From Mucilaginibacter xinganensis (GTDB taxonomy: Bacteria > Bacteroidota > Bacteroidia > Sphingobacteriales > Sphingobacteriaceae), in contig NZ_CP022743.1 of assembly GCF_002257585.1 (NCBI RefSeq), forward strand, positions 62,001-126,000: a stretch of 64,000 bases of DNA. The letters run 5' to 3'. The translations under genes were made by a program, and so were the position numbers. The number at the start of each line of letters is the position of its first letter. Position 1 is the first letter of the stretch. Positions 17,564 through 26,893 of the stretch are shown piece after piece. The notes beneath the pieces are model-generated. The model searched no databases. It saw only the letters and a list, made by a program, of their open reading frames with translations, and was not told the origin of the DNA.

Positions 17564-17606
17564 CAAAGCTTGGCATATTTTTTAACCTAAAAAATGACAT
17601 TAATCA
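17564..17606 (-). promoter_or_regulatory. Crp/Fnr-type palindrome and -7 element of the usp-mgtA operon
   Basis: TGACATTAATCA (17595-17606) is followed on the minus strand, after 23 bp, by AAGCTTTG (17571-17564), one mismatch from TAnnTTTG. It is the last member of the series that begins at 2860. Confidence 0.6.
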
Positions 17607-17731
17607 CCTAAAGACCTGATATTTACACAAAATGGAACGATTTACTATGTTGATGTGATGCATCTATCCATTTCATTGCCGTATGTTTTAGTTATCCTAA
17701 TATCAGTTTATGTTTTTGGCGATAGTTAGGT

Positions 17732-17739
17732 TAACTTTG
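17732..17739 (+). promoter_or_regulatory. -7 element close to the rlmF start
   Basis: TAACTTTG is a perfect TAnnTTTG only 4 nt before the ATG at 17744. No good -33 TTG stands at the expected distance. If used, the transcript would be leaderless or nearly so. Confidence 0.4.
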
Positions 17740-17743
17740 CCCG

Positions 17744-18664
17744 ATGCCTCCTGAAGTAACACCCGTAGAAAAAGAAAACCTGCACCCGCGCAACCTGCAC
17801 CGGGAACGATATAACTTTAAACAGCTTTATAAAAGCAGCCCTTCGCTAAAGGCATTTGTTTTGCTGAATCAACACGGCGACGAGTCGATTGACTTTACCA
17901 ATCCTGAAGCAGTTAAGGCCCTGAACAATGCTTTGCTAAAACACTTTTATGGGATAGAGGGATGGAATATACCGGCAGGGTATCTCTGCCCGCCGATACC
18001 CGGCCGGGCGGATTATATCCATTACCTTGCCGATTTGCTGGCCGAAACCAATAATGGTGTTGTTCCTAAAGGCAGCCAGGTAAAAATTCTGGATATTGGA
18101 ACGGGTGCCAATTGCGTTTACCCGTTAATTGGCGCCAGTGTATATGACTGGCAATTTGTTGGGTCCGAGGTTGATCTTATTGCCTTAGCTTCTGCAAAAA
18201 ACATCGTGGCGTTAAATAAGCAGCTGAAAGATAAAATAGAAATTCGCCGTCAAACAAGCAAAACAAACATTTTTAATAGCATTATTAAGCCTGGCGAACT
18301 GTTTGATGCAAGTATCTGCAACCCGCCTTTCCATTCATCTGCTTTGGAGGCAAAGTCGGCCACCGACACCAAGTGGAAAAAGCTCGGCATTAACCCCAAA
18401 CAAAATAATGCCCTCAATTTTGGCGGACAAAAAACAGAGCTGTGGTATCCTGGTGGCGAAGCTGCATTTATTACCCGGATGATTGAAGAAAGTGCATTGA
18501 TACCGCAGAGCTGTAAATGGTTTACAACTTTGGTTTCAAAAAAGGAAACGCTGCCTTTAGTTTACAGAATATTGAAAAAGATTAACGCGCTTGATGTTAA
18601 AACCATCAGTATGTCGCAGGGACAAAAGGTTAGCAGGATAGTGGCTTGGACGTTTTTAGCATGA
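17744..18664 (+). CDS. rlmF: 23S rRNA (adenine(1618)-N6)-methyltransferase
   Basis: A 306-aa class I methyltransferase that methylates N6 of A1618 in 23S rRNA using S-adenosylmethionine. Seen are the opening NLHRERYNFKQLYKSSPSL, the SAM-binding motif ILDIGTGANCVYPLIG near residue 110, and the catalytic N6-adenine motif NPPFHSS near residue 200. Length and motif order fit RlmF. It is single and convergent with the DUF4242 gene. Confidence 0.93.
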   Translation: MPPEVTPVEKENLHPRNLHRERYNFKQLYKSSPSLKAFVLLNQHGDESIDFTNPEAVKALNNALLKHFYGIEGWNIPAGYLCPPIPGRADYIHYLADLLAETNNGVVPKGSQVKILDIGTGANCVYPLIGASVYDWQFVGSEVDLIALASAKNIVALNKQLKDKIEIRRQTSKTNIFNSIIKPGELFDASICNPPFHSSALEAKSATDTKWKKLGINPKQNNALNFGGQKTELWYPGGEAAFITRMIEESALIPQSCKWFTTLVSKKETLPLVYRILKKINALDVKTISMSQGQKVSRIVAWTFLA

Positions 18665-18683
18665 TAAAAGATGAACGGCTGCT

Positions 18684-18706
18684 GAAAAAAGCAAAGCCCC
18701 TTTGCT
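18684..18706 (-). terminator. Intrinsic terminator of the DUF4242 gene
   Basis: Minus-strand reading: AGCAAAG, loop GGG, CTTTGCT followed by a run of T (18690-18684). It lies 30 bp after the DUF4242 stop codon. Confidence 0.7.
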
Positions 18707-18735
18707 GAATCCGCGGGACTTTACCTCTAAGTTTG

Positions 18736-19014
18736 TTACGCCCCCGTTGCTGTAGCGGGACTGATCATTGTTTTTACTTCGAACACGTTGGTAACCGGAA
18801 AGCCACCAAGATTGGCGTGTTCGCGAATTACTTCTTCGCTGTCGGCCATGTGCACGCAAAAAATTTTATCGTCAGTAACGTATGATTCAATCCACTGGTA
18901 CGGTTTCCCGAGTGAGTCAACAACTGAACAGGAGGTTTGAGAAATGGCTTGCAGATCTTCGGCAGATAGCTTTCCGGCTCCCGGAAGGTTTCTTTCAATA
19001 ACGAACTTTTTCAT
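18736..19014 (-). CDS. DUF4242-type small protein (SCO4226-like)
   Basis: A 92-aa protein, MKKFVIERNLPGAGKLSAEDL, with SYVTDDKIFCVHMADSEEVIREHANLGGFP. This pattern fits the DUF4242 family, ferredoxin-fold proteins whose Streptomyces member SCO4226 binds nickel. The conserved C-x-H (FCVHMA) and the late E/H residues are present and could be metal ligands. It has no signal peptide. It is a single gene ending in an intrinsic terminator. The cellular role is unknown. Confidence 0.75.
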   Translation of the reverse strand: MKKFVIERNLPGAGKLSAEDLQAISQTSCSVVDSLGKPYQWIESYVTDDKIFCVHMADSEEVIREHANLGGFPVTNVFEVKTMISPATATGA

Positions 19015-19162
19015 AATAATATTTAAGTGAATAATTAATTTAACACCCGTTAAGCGGCATTTACCTTTATTAACTAAGGCAGCAGCTTTTAAACATTACA
19101 AGCAAATAGTCAGGGAGCAATCGGCTTCACTAATATATTAATTATTTGAATGTTTTTAACAA

Positions 19163-19912
19163 TTATTCAACCTTTAAAATTTCTACCCCTCTTTGGCTAA
19201 AAAGCACATTTTCAAACCCTTCGTAGTCAGTAATTATGGTGTTTATTACATTTATCTCAGCAAATTTAAGGTAGGTTTCCTTACCTATTTTGCCCGCATC
19301 GCACAGCAGATAAGTATGCCTGCTGTTTTTAGCAATAGCCAGTGTAATTGATGCTTCATTTTCGCTTTGGGCAAACAGTCCTTTTGCCGAAATTCCATCA
19401 ACCCCTAAAAATGCTTTTGTTGCCCGGTACCTGTTAATGTGCTCTTCGGCAATTTTGCCGTGAACCGCCTGTCGCGCCGGGTCAACCTCGCCGCCAATTA
19501 AGTTTATCGAAACCTGGCTATTTATCAGTTCATAAACCACCGGTAACGAATTGGTAATTACTTTGATATTTTTATTTTTTATGAACTGGCATAACCGGTA
19601 TACGGTACTGCCGCAGTCCATAAAAATTATATCGCCATCATTTATTTCATTCGCTGCACGGCGGCAAATCTCATCTTTAGCTTTCACATTAACCGCGGCC
19701 TTATTCTCGAATGCCTTTGCGCCCATCAATGGGTCTACACGGGTGGCGCCGCCATGGGTTCTATAAAGCATGCCATCAGCTGCCATCCGGTTCAGGTCGC
19801 GCCTGATGGTAATCTCCGAAGTTTGCAATTCATCGGCAAATTGGTGTATATCAGCCTCTCCAGATTGTGCCAGTATTTGCAGTATTTTTTGCTTTCTTTT
19901 TTGAAATATCAT
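19163..19912 (-). CDS. DeoR/GlpR-family transcriptional repressor
   Basis: A 249-aa regulator with an N-terminal winged helix-turn-helix (RKQKILQILAQSGEADIHQFADEL, then TSEITIRRDLNRMAADGMLYRTHGGA), typical of DeoR, and a C-terminal sugar-phosphate-sensing domain (DIIFMDCGSTVYRLCQFI, GKIAEEHINRYRATKAFLGVDGIS). It is divergent from the NUDIX gene, with a 45-bp gap holding three direct repeats that are probably its operator, so it likely represses itself and that gene. The effector is unknown but is usually a sugar phosphate in this family. Confidence 0.92.
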   Translation of the reverse strand: MIFQKRKQKILQILAQSGEADIHQFADELQTSEITIRRDLNRMAADGMLYRTHGGATRVDPLMGAKAFENKAAVNVKAKDEICRRAANEINDGDIIFMDCGSTVYRLCQFIKNKNIKVITNSLPVVYELINSQVSINLIGGEVDPARQAVHGKIAEEHINRYRATKAFLGVDGISAKGLFAQSENEASITLAIAKNSRHTYLLCDAGKIGKETYLKFAEINVINTIITDYEGFENVLFSQRGVEILKVE

Positions 19913-19930
19913 TAACTATGCTGTTATTTG

Positions 19931-19958
19931 ATCAAAAATAATCAAAAAAGATCAAAAA
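19931..19958. promoter_or_regulatory. Triple 10-bp direct repeat, probable DeoR operator
   Basis: ATCAAAAA occurs at 19931, 19941 and 19951, a period of exactly 10 bp (one helical turn), in the gap between the DeoR gene and the NUDIX gene. The third copy runs into the NUDIX start codon at 19958. Tandem direct repeats are typical operators of DeoR-family repressors. Confidence 0.65.
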
Positions 19959-20536
19959 TGAGCAATGTGAAGATACTGGATACCGAAATTCTTTCAGACA
20001 ATTGGTACATCCTTAAAAAAGTAACTTTTGAAATAGAACACAAGGGCATCACCCATAAACAAAACAGGGAGGCATACGACAGAGGAAACGGCGCCACTAT
20101 TCTTTTATACAACAAGCACGCCGGCAATGTTGTGCTTACACGGCAATTCCGGATGCCTACCTACATCAACGGCAACACCAGTGGTTACCTGGTTGAAGCT
20201 TGTGCAGGCTTGCTTGACGCCGATAATCCGGAAGACTGCATCAGGCGGGAAACCGAAGAAGAAACAGGTTTTAAAGTAACGCACATTGAAAAGATCTTCG
20301 AAGCTTATATGTCGCCCGGCTCTGTAACCGAGATTCTGCATTTTTTTGTTGCTGAATACAATAACGAAATGAAGGTAACCGATGGCGGTGGACTGATTGA
20401 CGAACAGGAAAATATTGAAGTGCTTGAAATACCTTTTAACAGCGCATTGGCAATGATACAAACCGGTGAAATTAAAGATGCTAAAACCATAATGCTACTG
20501 CAATATGCCGCGTTAAATAACTTAATGAATTTATAA
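19958..20536 (+). CDS. NUDIX hydrolase, NudK/GDP-mannose pyrophosphatase type
   Basis: A 192-aa protein with a full Nudix box: [20 protein letters not shown] then GF (near residues 87-108). The opening [22 protein letters not shown] and [15 protein letters not shown] are typical of NudK, which hydrolyses GDP-mannose and related nucleotide sugars in Mg2+-dependent fashion. The start at 19958 is preferred to a TTG at 19928, which would run through the operator repeats. It is divergent from the DeoR repressor. The gene symbol is withheld because substrate choice cannot be read. Confidence 0.88.
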   Translation: MSNVKILDTEILSDNWYILKKVTFEIEHKGITHKQNREAYDRGNGATILLYNKHAGNVVLTRQFRMPTYINGNTSGYLVEACAGLLDADNPEDCIRRETEEETGFKVTHIEKIFEAYMSPGSVTEILHFFVAEYNNEMKVTDGGGLIDEQENIEVLEIPFNSALAMIQTGEIKDAKTIMLLQYAALNNLMNL

Positions 20537-20748
20537 ACCTTTTTTACAGGTAGCCCGGTGTTACCTATTGTTAGCCTTTTGCATGGCTAGAGATACCCAA
20601 AACTGGACACTGCATGCGACACAACTAATGCTATTGTAAATTCATCAAGGTTAAAATGTAAAATGCAACTTTGTCATCTTGTTTTAAATTGGGCGTTAAA
20701 AAAAGTAGATTTAGCATCTTTATCAATTATATTTAATTATCAGATACA

Positions 20749-21909
20749 ATGCGCCAGCTATTACGCAAAATGAAAATAACAATATTATTAGTCATAACAT
20801 TATTCCCATTTGTCGCTTTGGCACAATCACCATTTACTATAAAAGGGGTGGGCCCGGGTCTTAAAGATGGTGATAAGATCTGGCTTATCTATAAAATTGA
20901 CAGCAAAACAAAAGGTGATTCAACTATTGTCAGGAACCACACATTTACGTTTCAGGGAAAAATTAACGGCAGAGAGTATGGTTATGTTTGCCGTAATGAT
21001 GACCCGATGACGGCAGCGGAGTTGCATGACGTTTTTAACTTTTATATAGAGCCCGGTAATATTTTGATTACTTCGCCCGATTCGCTTCTTAATTCCAGTA
21101 TTTCAGGCACACCAACAAACAACGATCTTACAACGTTAAACAAGGCGCTAAACCCTTTACAAAGCAGGTTTATAAAACTCAATAAAGATTTTGAAGCTTT
21201 AACGCCGGCGCAGCAAGAGGATATTAATACGGTGGCCACGTTAAGGGCTAATTTTAAAACGGTATTTGCTGAAATGGAGCCTGTGCAGTTTGCATTTGTT
21301 AAAAATCACCCTGATTCATACATTAGCCTGGTAACGCTTGACCTGATGAAAAAACGCAATGCAAATCTTATTCCGCAAATTGAGAGCGCCTATAAAGAAT
21401 TAACGCCAGTCATAAGAGAAACGCCGTTTGGTAAAGCCCTATGGCTTAATATAGCGGCCTCTATGAAATCAGACATTGGCATTATGGCAACAGATTTTAC
21501 GCAGCCCGACATAAACGGCAGGCCGGTTAATCTTTCTGATTTCAGGGGTAAGTATGTATTGATAGATTTTTGGGCGTCATGGTGCGCACCCTGCCGGGCT
21601 GAAAATCCGTTTGTTTTAGCTGCTTATAACAAATATAAGGATAAGGGATTTACTGTATTAGGAGTTTCATGGGACGACCAGAGTACAAGAAAAGCCTGGC
21701 TTAAAGCAATAAAAGACGATGGCCTTACCTGGACCCAGGTATCAGATCTTAACGGCAGCAAAAATGCTGCGTCAAAGCTTTATGGCATAACCCTTATTCC
21801 TTCAAACATATTGATTGATCCATCGGGAAAAATTGTGGCGAGAAACATTAAAGACAAAGTTCTGGACAGTACATTAGATGGCTTGCTGAGTTCGGGATCT
21901 AAGCGGTAA
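20749..21909 (+). CDS. Periplasmic TlpA-like thioredoxin with DUF4369 domain
   Basis: A 386-aa exported protein. A hydrophobic signal peptide (MKITILLVITLFPFVALAQ) starts at the second Met (20770), so either ATG may be used. An N-terminal DUF4369-like domain (SPFTIKGVGPGLKDGDKIWL) is followed by helices and, from about residue 245, a TlpA/AhpC-TSA domain with active site WASWCAPCRAENP. Such proteins reduce disulfides in the Bacteroidota periplasm. The family is numerous in this phylum and the partner is unknown. It may be co-transcribed with the glycosidase 67 bp downstream. Confidence 0.9.
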   Translation: MRQLLRKMKITILLVITLFPFVALAQSPFTIKGVGPGLKDGDKIWLIYKIDSKTKGDSTIVRNHTFTFQGKINGREYGYVCRNDDPMTAAELHDVFNFYIEPGNILITSPDSLLNSSISGTPTNNDLTTLNKALNPLQSRFIKLNKDFEALTPAQQEDINTVATLRANFKTVFAEMEPVQFAFVKNHPDSYISLVTLDLMKKRNANLIPQIESAYKELTPVIRETPFGKALWLNIAASMKSDIGIMATDFTQPDINGRPVNLSDFRGKYVLIDFWASWCAPCRAENPFVLAAYNKYKDKGFTVLGVSWDDQSTRKAWLKAIKDDGLTWTQVSDLNGSKNAASKLYGITLIPSNILIDPSGKIVARNIKDKVLDSTLDGLLSSGSKR

Positions 21910-21976
21910 GATCTATTTTAAAAGAAAACACCTAACTTAGTGAACCAATTTTTTCCACAAAACCTAATGTCAATTT

Positions 21977-23407
21977 ATGAAAAAAGGCTTAGCATACACG
22001 CTCATCTGCCTGTTATTTACCTTAAACGCATTTGCTCAAAAGAAAACCGTTGTACATAAACCCATACCTGGTAGTTCAATCGCCCCGGTAGGTGTTGTTA
22101 AGAATATCACAGATTCTGCTTTGCTTGACATTATCCAGCGGCAAACGTTCAGGTATTTCTGGCATTTTGCACACCCCGTTAGCGGCCTGGCCCGGGAACG
22201 GGATAATACTGTAAAAGGAGAATATTATTGGGATTACATTAATGAAGCCGACGATGAACCGAACCTGAGTAAATCAACTTTCGGCTCCGAAGCCTGTGCT
22301 ATTGGCGGTACCGGCATGGGAATCCTATCAACCATAGTTGCGGTAAATCGTGGCTGGATAGGCCGGGATACGGCTTTAAACCGCCTGATAAAAATTGTTG
22401 ATTTTTTAATTAAAGCCGATTGTTACCATGGTATTTACCCGCATTTTATGAATGGGGCAACCGGCAAAACAATCCCATTTGGCAGGCTGGATGACGGCGC
22501 TGATATTGTTGAAACATCATACCTGATGATGGGCATGCTTACGGCAAAGGCCTATTTTAAAGGCAATAGCCTACCCGAACGGTACTTTCAAAAGCGTGTA
22601 CAGCAAATGTGGGATGCCGCCGACTGGAACTGGCACAGCAACAATGGCAATAAAAGCCTGTATTGGCATTGGAGCCCTGATAACGATTTTGATATGAATT
22701 TCCCGGTATTTGGTTACGACGAAGCGCTGATCACTTATATTATCGCCGCCTCGTCGCCGGTGCACCCCATTTCAAAAGAACTTTATGAAAACAGCTGGGT
22801 GAAAAGCGCCAGCTGGAAAAACGGTAAATCCTATTTCGGATACAAACTCCCGCTTGGCAATTTTGACATGGGCGGTCCGCTATTTTTTGAGCAATATACC
22901 TACATGGGGATTGACCCGAACGGGCTGACAGATGATAACGGCGTAGACTATGCGGAACAAACAAAAAGCCACACGCTAATTAACAGGGCCTATTGTGTTG
23001 CAAATCCAAAGCACTATAAGGGCTATGGCGAAAACAGCTGGGGGCTTACCGCAGGCGATAGCTTTAAAGGCTATGTGGCACATTGCCCCGAGGATGATCG
23101 TGGTGTGATCCAGCCCACTGCTGCACTATCATCGTTTCCATATACACCGCAATATTCTATGCAGGCGCTCAGGCATTTTTATTATGATTTGGGCGATAAG
23201 ATTTGGGGCCCTTACGGTTTTGCCGACGGTTTCAGTGAAACCCATAACTGGTATGCTAAAACCCACCTGGCTATTGACCAGGGGCCAATAGTAGTGATGA
23301 TTGAAAATTACCGCACCGGGCTGATCTGGAAACTATTTATGAACAACCCCGATATTCAAAAAGGATTGAAGCGATTGGGATTTAAGAGTAAATGGATAAA
23401 GGAATAG
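21977..23407 (+). CDS. GH144-like endo-beta-1,2-glucanase / 'glucoamylase family' protein
   Basis: A 476-aa exported protein (signal peptide MKKGLAYTLICLLFTLNAFAQ). The body has the (alpha/alpha)6 pattern of the 'glucoamylase' PF10091/GH144 group: QRQTFRYFWHFAHPVSGLAR near residue 52, GSEACAIGGTGMGI near 103, SLYWHWSPDND near 225, GLTAGDS and FSETHNWYAKTHLAIDQGP near 425. Known GH144 enzymes from Bacteroidota cleave beta-1,2-glucan. No TonB/SusD pair is next to it, so it is not in a typical utilisation locus. The substrate is inferred only. Confidence 0.85.
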   Translation: MKKGLAYTLICLLFTLNAFAQKKTVVHKPIPGSSIAPVGVVKNITDSALLDIIQRQTFRYFWHFAHPVSGLARERDNTVKGEYYWDYINEADDEPNLSKSTFGSEACAIGGTGMGILSTIVAVNRGWIGRDTALNRLIKIVDFLIKADCYHGIYPHFMNGATGKTIPFGRLDDGADIVETSYLMMGMLTAKAYFKGNSLPERYFQKRVQQMWDAADWNWHSNNGNKSLYWHWSPDNDFDMNFPVFGYDEALITYIIAASSPVHPISKELYENSWVKSASWKNGKSYFGYKLPLGNFDMGGPLFFEQYTYMGIDPNGLTDDNGVDYAEQTKSHTLINRAYCVANPKHYKGYGENSWGLTAGDSFKGYVAHCPEDDRGVIQPTAALSSFPYTPQYSMQALRHFYYDLGDKIWGPYGFADGFSETHNWYAKTHLAIDQGPIVVMIENYRTGLIWKLFMNNPDIQKGLKRLGFKSKWIKE

Positions 23408-23440
23408 TTTAATGCATATTGATGATTTTTGAAACGGCTG

Positions 23441-24484
23441 CTATTCCAAAACCTGGTAGATAGTAACAGGTTTTGATTTATTTTTGAGAGTTACCTCGCC
23501 TATTTTTTCGCATTTAAATGATTCCTTAGCTTTGTGGTAAACTTCTTCGGTAATAATTATTTGCCCGGCCTTTGCGGCAGATTGCAAGCGTTGAGATAAA
23601 TTTACCGTATCCCCTATCACCGTATAATCAAGGCGCTTTAACGACGAAGACCCGATATTGCCCGACACCATTTCGCCGGAGTTAATTCCGATGGATACCG
23701 CTGGGTTATAGGAAACATCACCCAGGTTAATTGCTGCCATATTCTTCAAATGCTCACGTACCACCAGGGCAACATCAATCGCTTTATCCAGGTGATACTC
23801 TCCCCTAAAAACCGCCATCACGGCATCACCCATAAACTTGTCAACGTGGCCACCCTGCGCCAAAATCTCCTTAACAATGGTATCAAACAAACCGTTGAGC
23901 AGGGTAACCACAGTATTGGCCGGCACTTGTTCGGTAATTGCAGTAAAGCCGCAAACATCAATAAACATTACCGTTGCGTCAATCAGTTCATTCTTCATTA
24001 GCGTGCCTTCAAACTCCTTATGATTCATAAAGTTGAGCACGTTCTCATCCACATACATTTTAAGGATGTTGTTTTCCTTAATGGCCTTCATGGTTTCCTG
24101 CAACTGCCTTACGTGCACAATTGTTTTTTCCATGGTAAGGTCAAGGTCTTCAAAGTCAACGGGTTTGCAAACAAAATCAAATGCGCCCCGGTTCATAGCA
24201 GTACGGATGTTCTGCATGTCGCCGTAGGCCGATACCACGACTGCTTTAACCATTGGATTAGCCTCGGGTAAACGGCTAAGCAGGGTAAGGCCATCCATAA
24301 CAGGCATATTGATATCACTCAAAATAACATCCAGGTCGGGGTGTTCTTTTATGCGCTCAAGTGCTTCTTCGCCATTTTGGGCAAAAACAAACTCGTATAT
24401 ATTCTCCCGGATCTTGCGGCGGAATTTCTGTTTTACCAATAATTCCAAATCAGCCTCATCATCAACCACTAATATCTTAGCCAT
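23441..24484 (-). CDS. Response regulator fused to class III adenylate/guanylate cyclase
   Basis: A 347-aa protein. Residues 1-125 are a receiver domain with the phospho-acceptor Asp in ILSDINMPVMDG. A linking helix leads to a class III nucleotide cyclase domain from about residue 165. The metal-binding Asps (FIDVCGF and KFMGDAVMAVF), the substrate-binding Lys (VDKFMG) and the transition-state pair N-x3-R (VNLSQRL) all appear present, so it should be active. ATP versus GTP preference is not certain. Its ATG overlaps the stop of the upstream response regulator (TAATG), indicating coupling. It is the output member of a kinase/regulator/regulator-cyclase operon. Confidence 0.9.
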   Translation of the reverse strand: MAKILVVDDEADLELLVKQKFRRKIRENIYEFVFAQNGEEALERIKEHPDLDVILSDINMPVMDGLTLLSRLPEANPMVKAVVVSAYGDMQNIRTAMNRGAFDFVCKPVDFEDLDLTMEKTIVHVRQLQETMKAIKENNILKMYVDENVLNFMNHKEFEGTLMKNELIDATVMFIDVCGFTAITEQVPANTVVTLLNGLFDTIVKEILAQGGHVDKFMGDAVMAVFRGEYHLDKAIDVALVVREHLKNMAAINLGDVSYNPAVSIGINSGEMVSGNIGSSSLKRLDYTVIGDTVNLSQRLQSAAKAGQIIITEEVYHKAKESFKCEKIGEVTLKNKSKPVTIYQVLE

Positions 24485-24864
24485 TATGCACTAAAGGTTT
24501 TAAGTTTTTCTTTTAATAAATTAAAATCAAGCGGTTTGGTTAAAAAGTCATTAGCGCCTTTTTCCATAGCCTGTTTATAATTTTCATCATCGCCGTATGC
24601 AGTTATCATCATAACCACGGGCGGGGGTGGGGTATCAAAATCTTCGCGGATATGTGTAAGCAATTCCAGTCCGCTCATGCCGGGCATGTTGATATCTGAA
24701 AGGATAAGCACTACTTCTGAATGCTTTTCTTTCAGGTATCCCAGCGCATCCTCTCCGGATTGGGCAAAGCTAAATTCAACCTCATTATTCCTGATCTCTT
24801 TACGAAACCTCTGCAAAAAAAGCGGTTGAATATCTGCCTCATCATCTACTACCAATATTTTCAT
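24484..24864 (-). CDS. Single-domain response regulator
   Basis: A 126-aa CheY-like receiver domain only: acidic pocket VVDDEAD, phospho-acceptor Asp in ILSDINMPGMSG, Thr in MITAYGD and Lys in FLTKPLDF. With no output domain it must act by protein contact, for example on the kinase or as a phosphate sink. It is 31 bp downstream of the kinase and coupled to the cyclase gene. Confidence 0.92.
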   Translation of the reverse strand: MKILVVDDEADIQPLFLQRFRKEIRNNEVEFSFAQSGEDALGYLKEKHSEVVLILSDINMPGMSGLELLTHIREDFDTPPPPVVMMITAYGDDENYKQAMEKGANDFLTKPLDFNLLKEKLKTFSA

Positions 24865-24894
24865 AGGTGCTGCTAAAATTAATTAAAGTTTAAG

Positions 24895-26199
24895 TTAAAG
24901 GGGTAATAAAATAGTAAATTCGGTAAACTCTCCTTCTTTTGTAGCAATATCTATTTTGCCCTGGTGCCCTTTTACTATAATGTCATAACTTAAAGATAAG
25001 CCCAGGCCGGTTCCTTCGCCCGTAGGCTTTGTTGTAAAAAACGGCTGCATAATTTTTTCCCTGATCTCGTCAGGAATACCGGTGCCGTTATCTTTAACTT
25101 TTATTTCCAGGCTTTTGCCTTTTATTGCTGTATTTATCTCTACTGTTGGCTTAAAATCAGGCCCCGCTGTTTTTTCTTTTTGCTGTACCGCATAAAAGGC
25201 ATTATTAAATAAGTTTAATAATACGCGGCCCACATCCTGCGGCACCATATTAACCAACGGTAAATTGTCGCCGAAATGGGTTACCAAGTTTGCATTGAAC
25301 GATTTATCCTTAGCCCTTAATCCATGGTACGAAAGGCGCAGGTATTCGTCAGCCAGCTTGTTGATATCAGCAGGCTCTTTTGTGGTGCTGCTTGCCCGGC
25401 TATGCTGCAGCATACCTTTAACAATACCGTCGGCGCGGCGGCCGTGGTGACGGATCTTTTCCAGGTTTTGTTTAATATCAGCAGCAATGGCAATGGCTTC
25501 TTCTTTATCGCCTTTGTTTAGCTCTTCCTCCATCTCATCAATAAGCTCCATACTTACCTCGCTAAAGTTATTTACAAAATTTAGCGGATTTTGAATCTCG
25601 TGTGCAATGCCTGCGGTAAGCTCGCCCAATGAGGCCATTTTTTCTGATTGGATAAGCTGATCCTGGGTGGCTTTTAGCTCCTCAACTATTTCCTGTAAAT
25701 TTTCTTTCTGTTTAACCAGTTCCGCTGTGCGCTCATTTACCAGGGCCTCCAATTCGGCTTTACGCTCGGCGGCTATACGCAGTTCCTCCTCCTGCTTATT
25801 AGAATTTGCCCATTTGCCGAAAATCCAAACAAATGCAGCCAGCGTCACCAGCTGAAAATAGTTGTCATATTTATTATAAAACTTCGGAGCAATAAACATA
25901 ATTAGCCCGCCTATAAAACCGACAACAACCAGTGGGTAATTAGCCTTAACATATCCTTTTTGCGATCTAAAATCAGGCTCCTTTTCTACATAAAGCAACA
26001 ATCCTAATAATATCGCGCTTCCCAAAATATCAACAGCCTCGTCTTCCAAAGTAAACGCGATAGAAAAATAAAGAGCAATTATAGCCCAGTTTGCCGTACT
26101 TAACAGCGTACGCCACTTGGGATAGATAATGGAATATTTAAGCCGCTTTGTGATGCGCCTTACAAGTAAAAAAGCTGCCAGAAAGAAGAAAAAAGCCAT
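24895..26199 (-). CDS. Membrane sensor histidine kinase
   Basis: A 434-aa kinase. About 130 N-terminal residues contain several hydrophobic helices ([58 protein letters not shown]), then a long coiled coil ([20 protein letters not shown]). The HisKA motif is [19 protein letters not shown] (phospho-His), and the ATPase has N-box [10 protein letters not shown]1 DNGTGIP and G2 [12 protein letters not shown]. No periplasmic sensor domain is seen, so the signal is probably membrane-derived or internal. It is the first gene of a three-gene signalling operon. Confidence 0.9.
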   Translation of the reverse strand: MAFFFFLAAFLLVRRITKRLKYSIIYPKWRTLLSTANWAIIALYFSIAFTLEDEAVDILGSAILLGLLLYVEKEPDFRSQKGYVKANYPLVVVGFIGGLIMFIAPKFYNKYDNYFQLVTLAAFVWIFGKWANSNKQEEELRIAAERKAELEALVNERTAELVKQKENLQEIVEELKATQDQLIQSEKMASLGELTAGIAHEIQNPLNFVNNFSEVSMELIDEMEEELNKGDKEEAIAIAADIKQNLEKIRHHGRRADGIVKGMLQHSRASSTTKEPADINKLADEYLRLSYHGLRAKDKSFNANLVTHFGDNLPLVNMVPQDVGRVLLNLFNNAFYAVQQKEKTAGPDFKPTVEINTAIKGKSLEIKVKDNGTGIPDEIREKIMQPFFTTKPTGEGTGLGLSLSYDIIVKGHQGKIDIATKEGEFTEFTILLPL

Positions 26200-26311
26200 A
26201 TGGTAAAGTTAGATTATTACGAACTAAAGTTAAATATTAAAAACTGAGCTTGCTAATCTTTCAAATTTGTACAAAACATTTAAATATATTAGCCACCAAA
26301 TTTTATAATCT

Positions 26312-26887
26312 ATGCAGCTGGATGATGCCGGAAACTTTATAATTCAAAGATTAAAAACTGAACTTCCCGGTCATCTCGTTTACCACAATGCGGACCATGC
26401 CAAAGATGTTTATGACGCCGCAAAACATATTGCCGAGGCCCAAGGCATTGCCGGCGAAGAATTAACCCTGCTGCTTACCGCAGCTTACTATCACGATTCG
26501 GGCTTTTTAATAAAAGCTGAAGGACACGAAGAAGAATCATGCCGCATAGCGCGCGAAACATTACCCTACTATGGCTATACGCGGGATGAAATAGCTAAAA
26601 TATGCGGCATGATACTGGCTACACGCCTGCCACAATCGCCCCAAAATCTACTGGAAGAAATTTTAGCAGATGCCGATCTTGATAACCTGGGGCGTGATGA
26701 TTTTTTTATAATCAGTGAAAGGCTGTTTCTGGAAAGCTTGTACCTGGGCAAAGCTGCGACCAAAGATGAATGGAACGGGCAGCAAATAAATTTTATGGAA
26801 AACCATCGATATTTCACCAAAAGTGCCATTAATTTGCGACAAGCTAAAAAGGATGCTAACTTAGGGCGAATTAAAGTACAGGTATAA
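26312..26887 (+). CDS. HD-domain phosphohydrolase
   Basis: A 191-aa protein with the HD metal pattern: HNADH near residue 26, AAYYHDSGF near 68 (the HD pair) and ILADADLDNLGR near 120 (the distal Asp). HD proteins of this size are metal-dependent phosphohydrolases, often of nucleotides; the substrate is unknown. The next gene, yitT-like, starts 7 bp after its stop, so they are probably co-transcribed. A link with the cyclase operon across the divergent promoter is possible but unproven. Confidence 0.85.
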   Translation: MQLDDAGNFIIQRLKTELPGHLVYHNADHAKDVYDAAKHIAEAQGIAGEELTLLLTAAYYHDSGFLIKAEGHEEESCRIARETLPYYGYTRDEIAKICGMILATRLPQSPQNLLEEILADADLDNLGRDDFFIISERLFLESLYLGKAATKDEWNGQQINFMENHRYFTKSAINLRQAKKDANLGRIKVQV

Positions 26888-26893
26888 TCATAA

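Noticed and set aside
17535..17600. N-terminal extension of the second Usp
   Set aside because: The extension contains a -7 element and part of a palindrome; MKTIL at 17534 is the usual Usp start.
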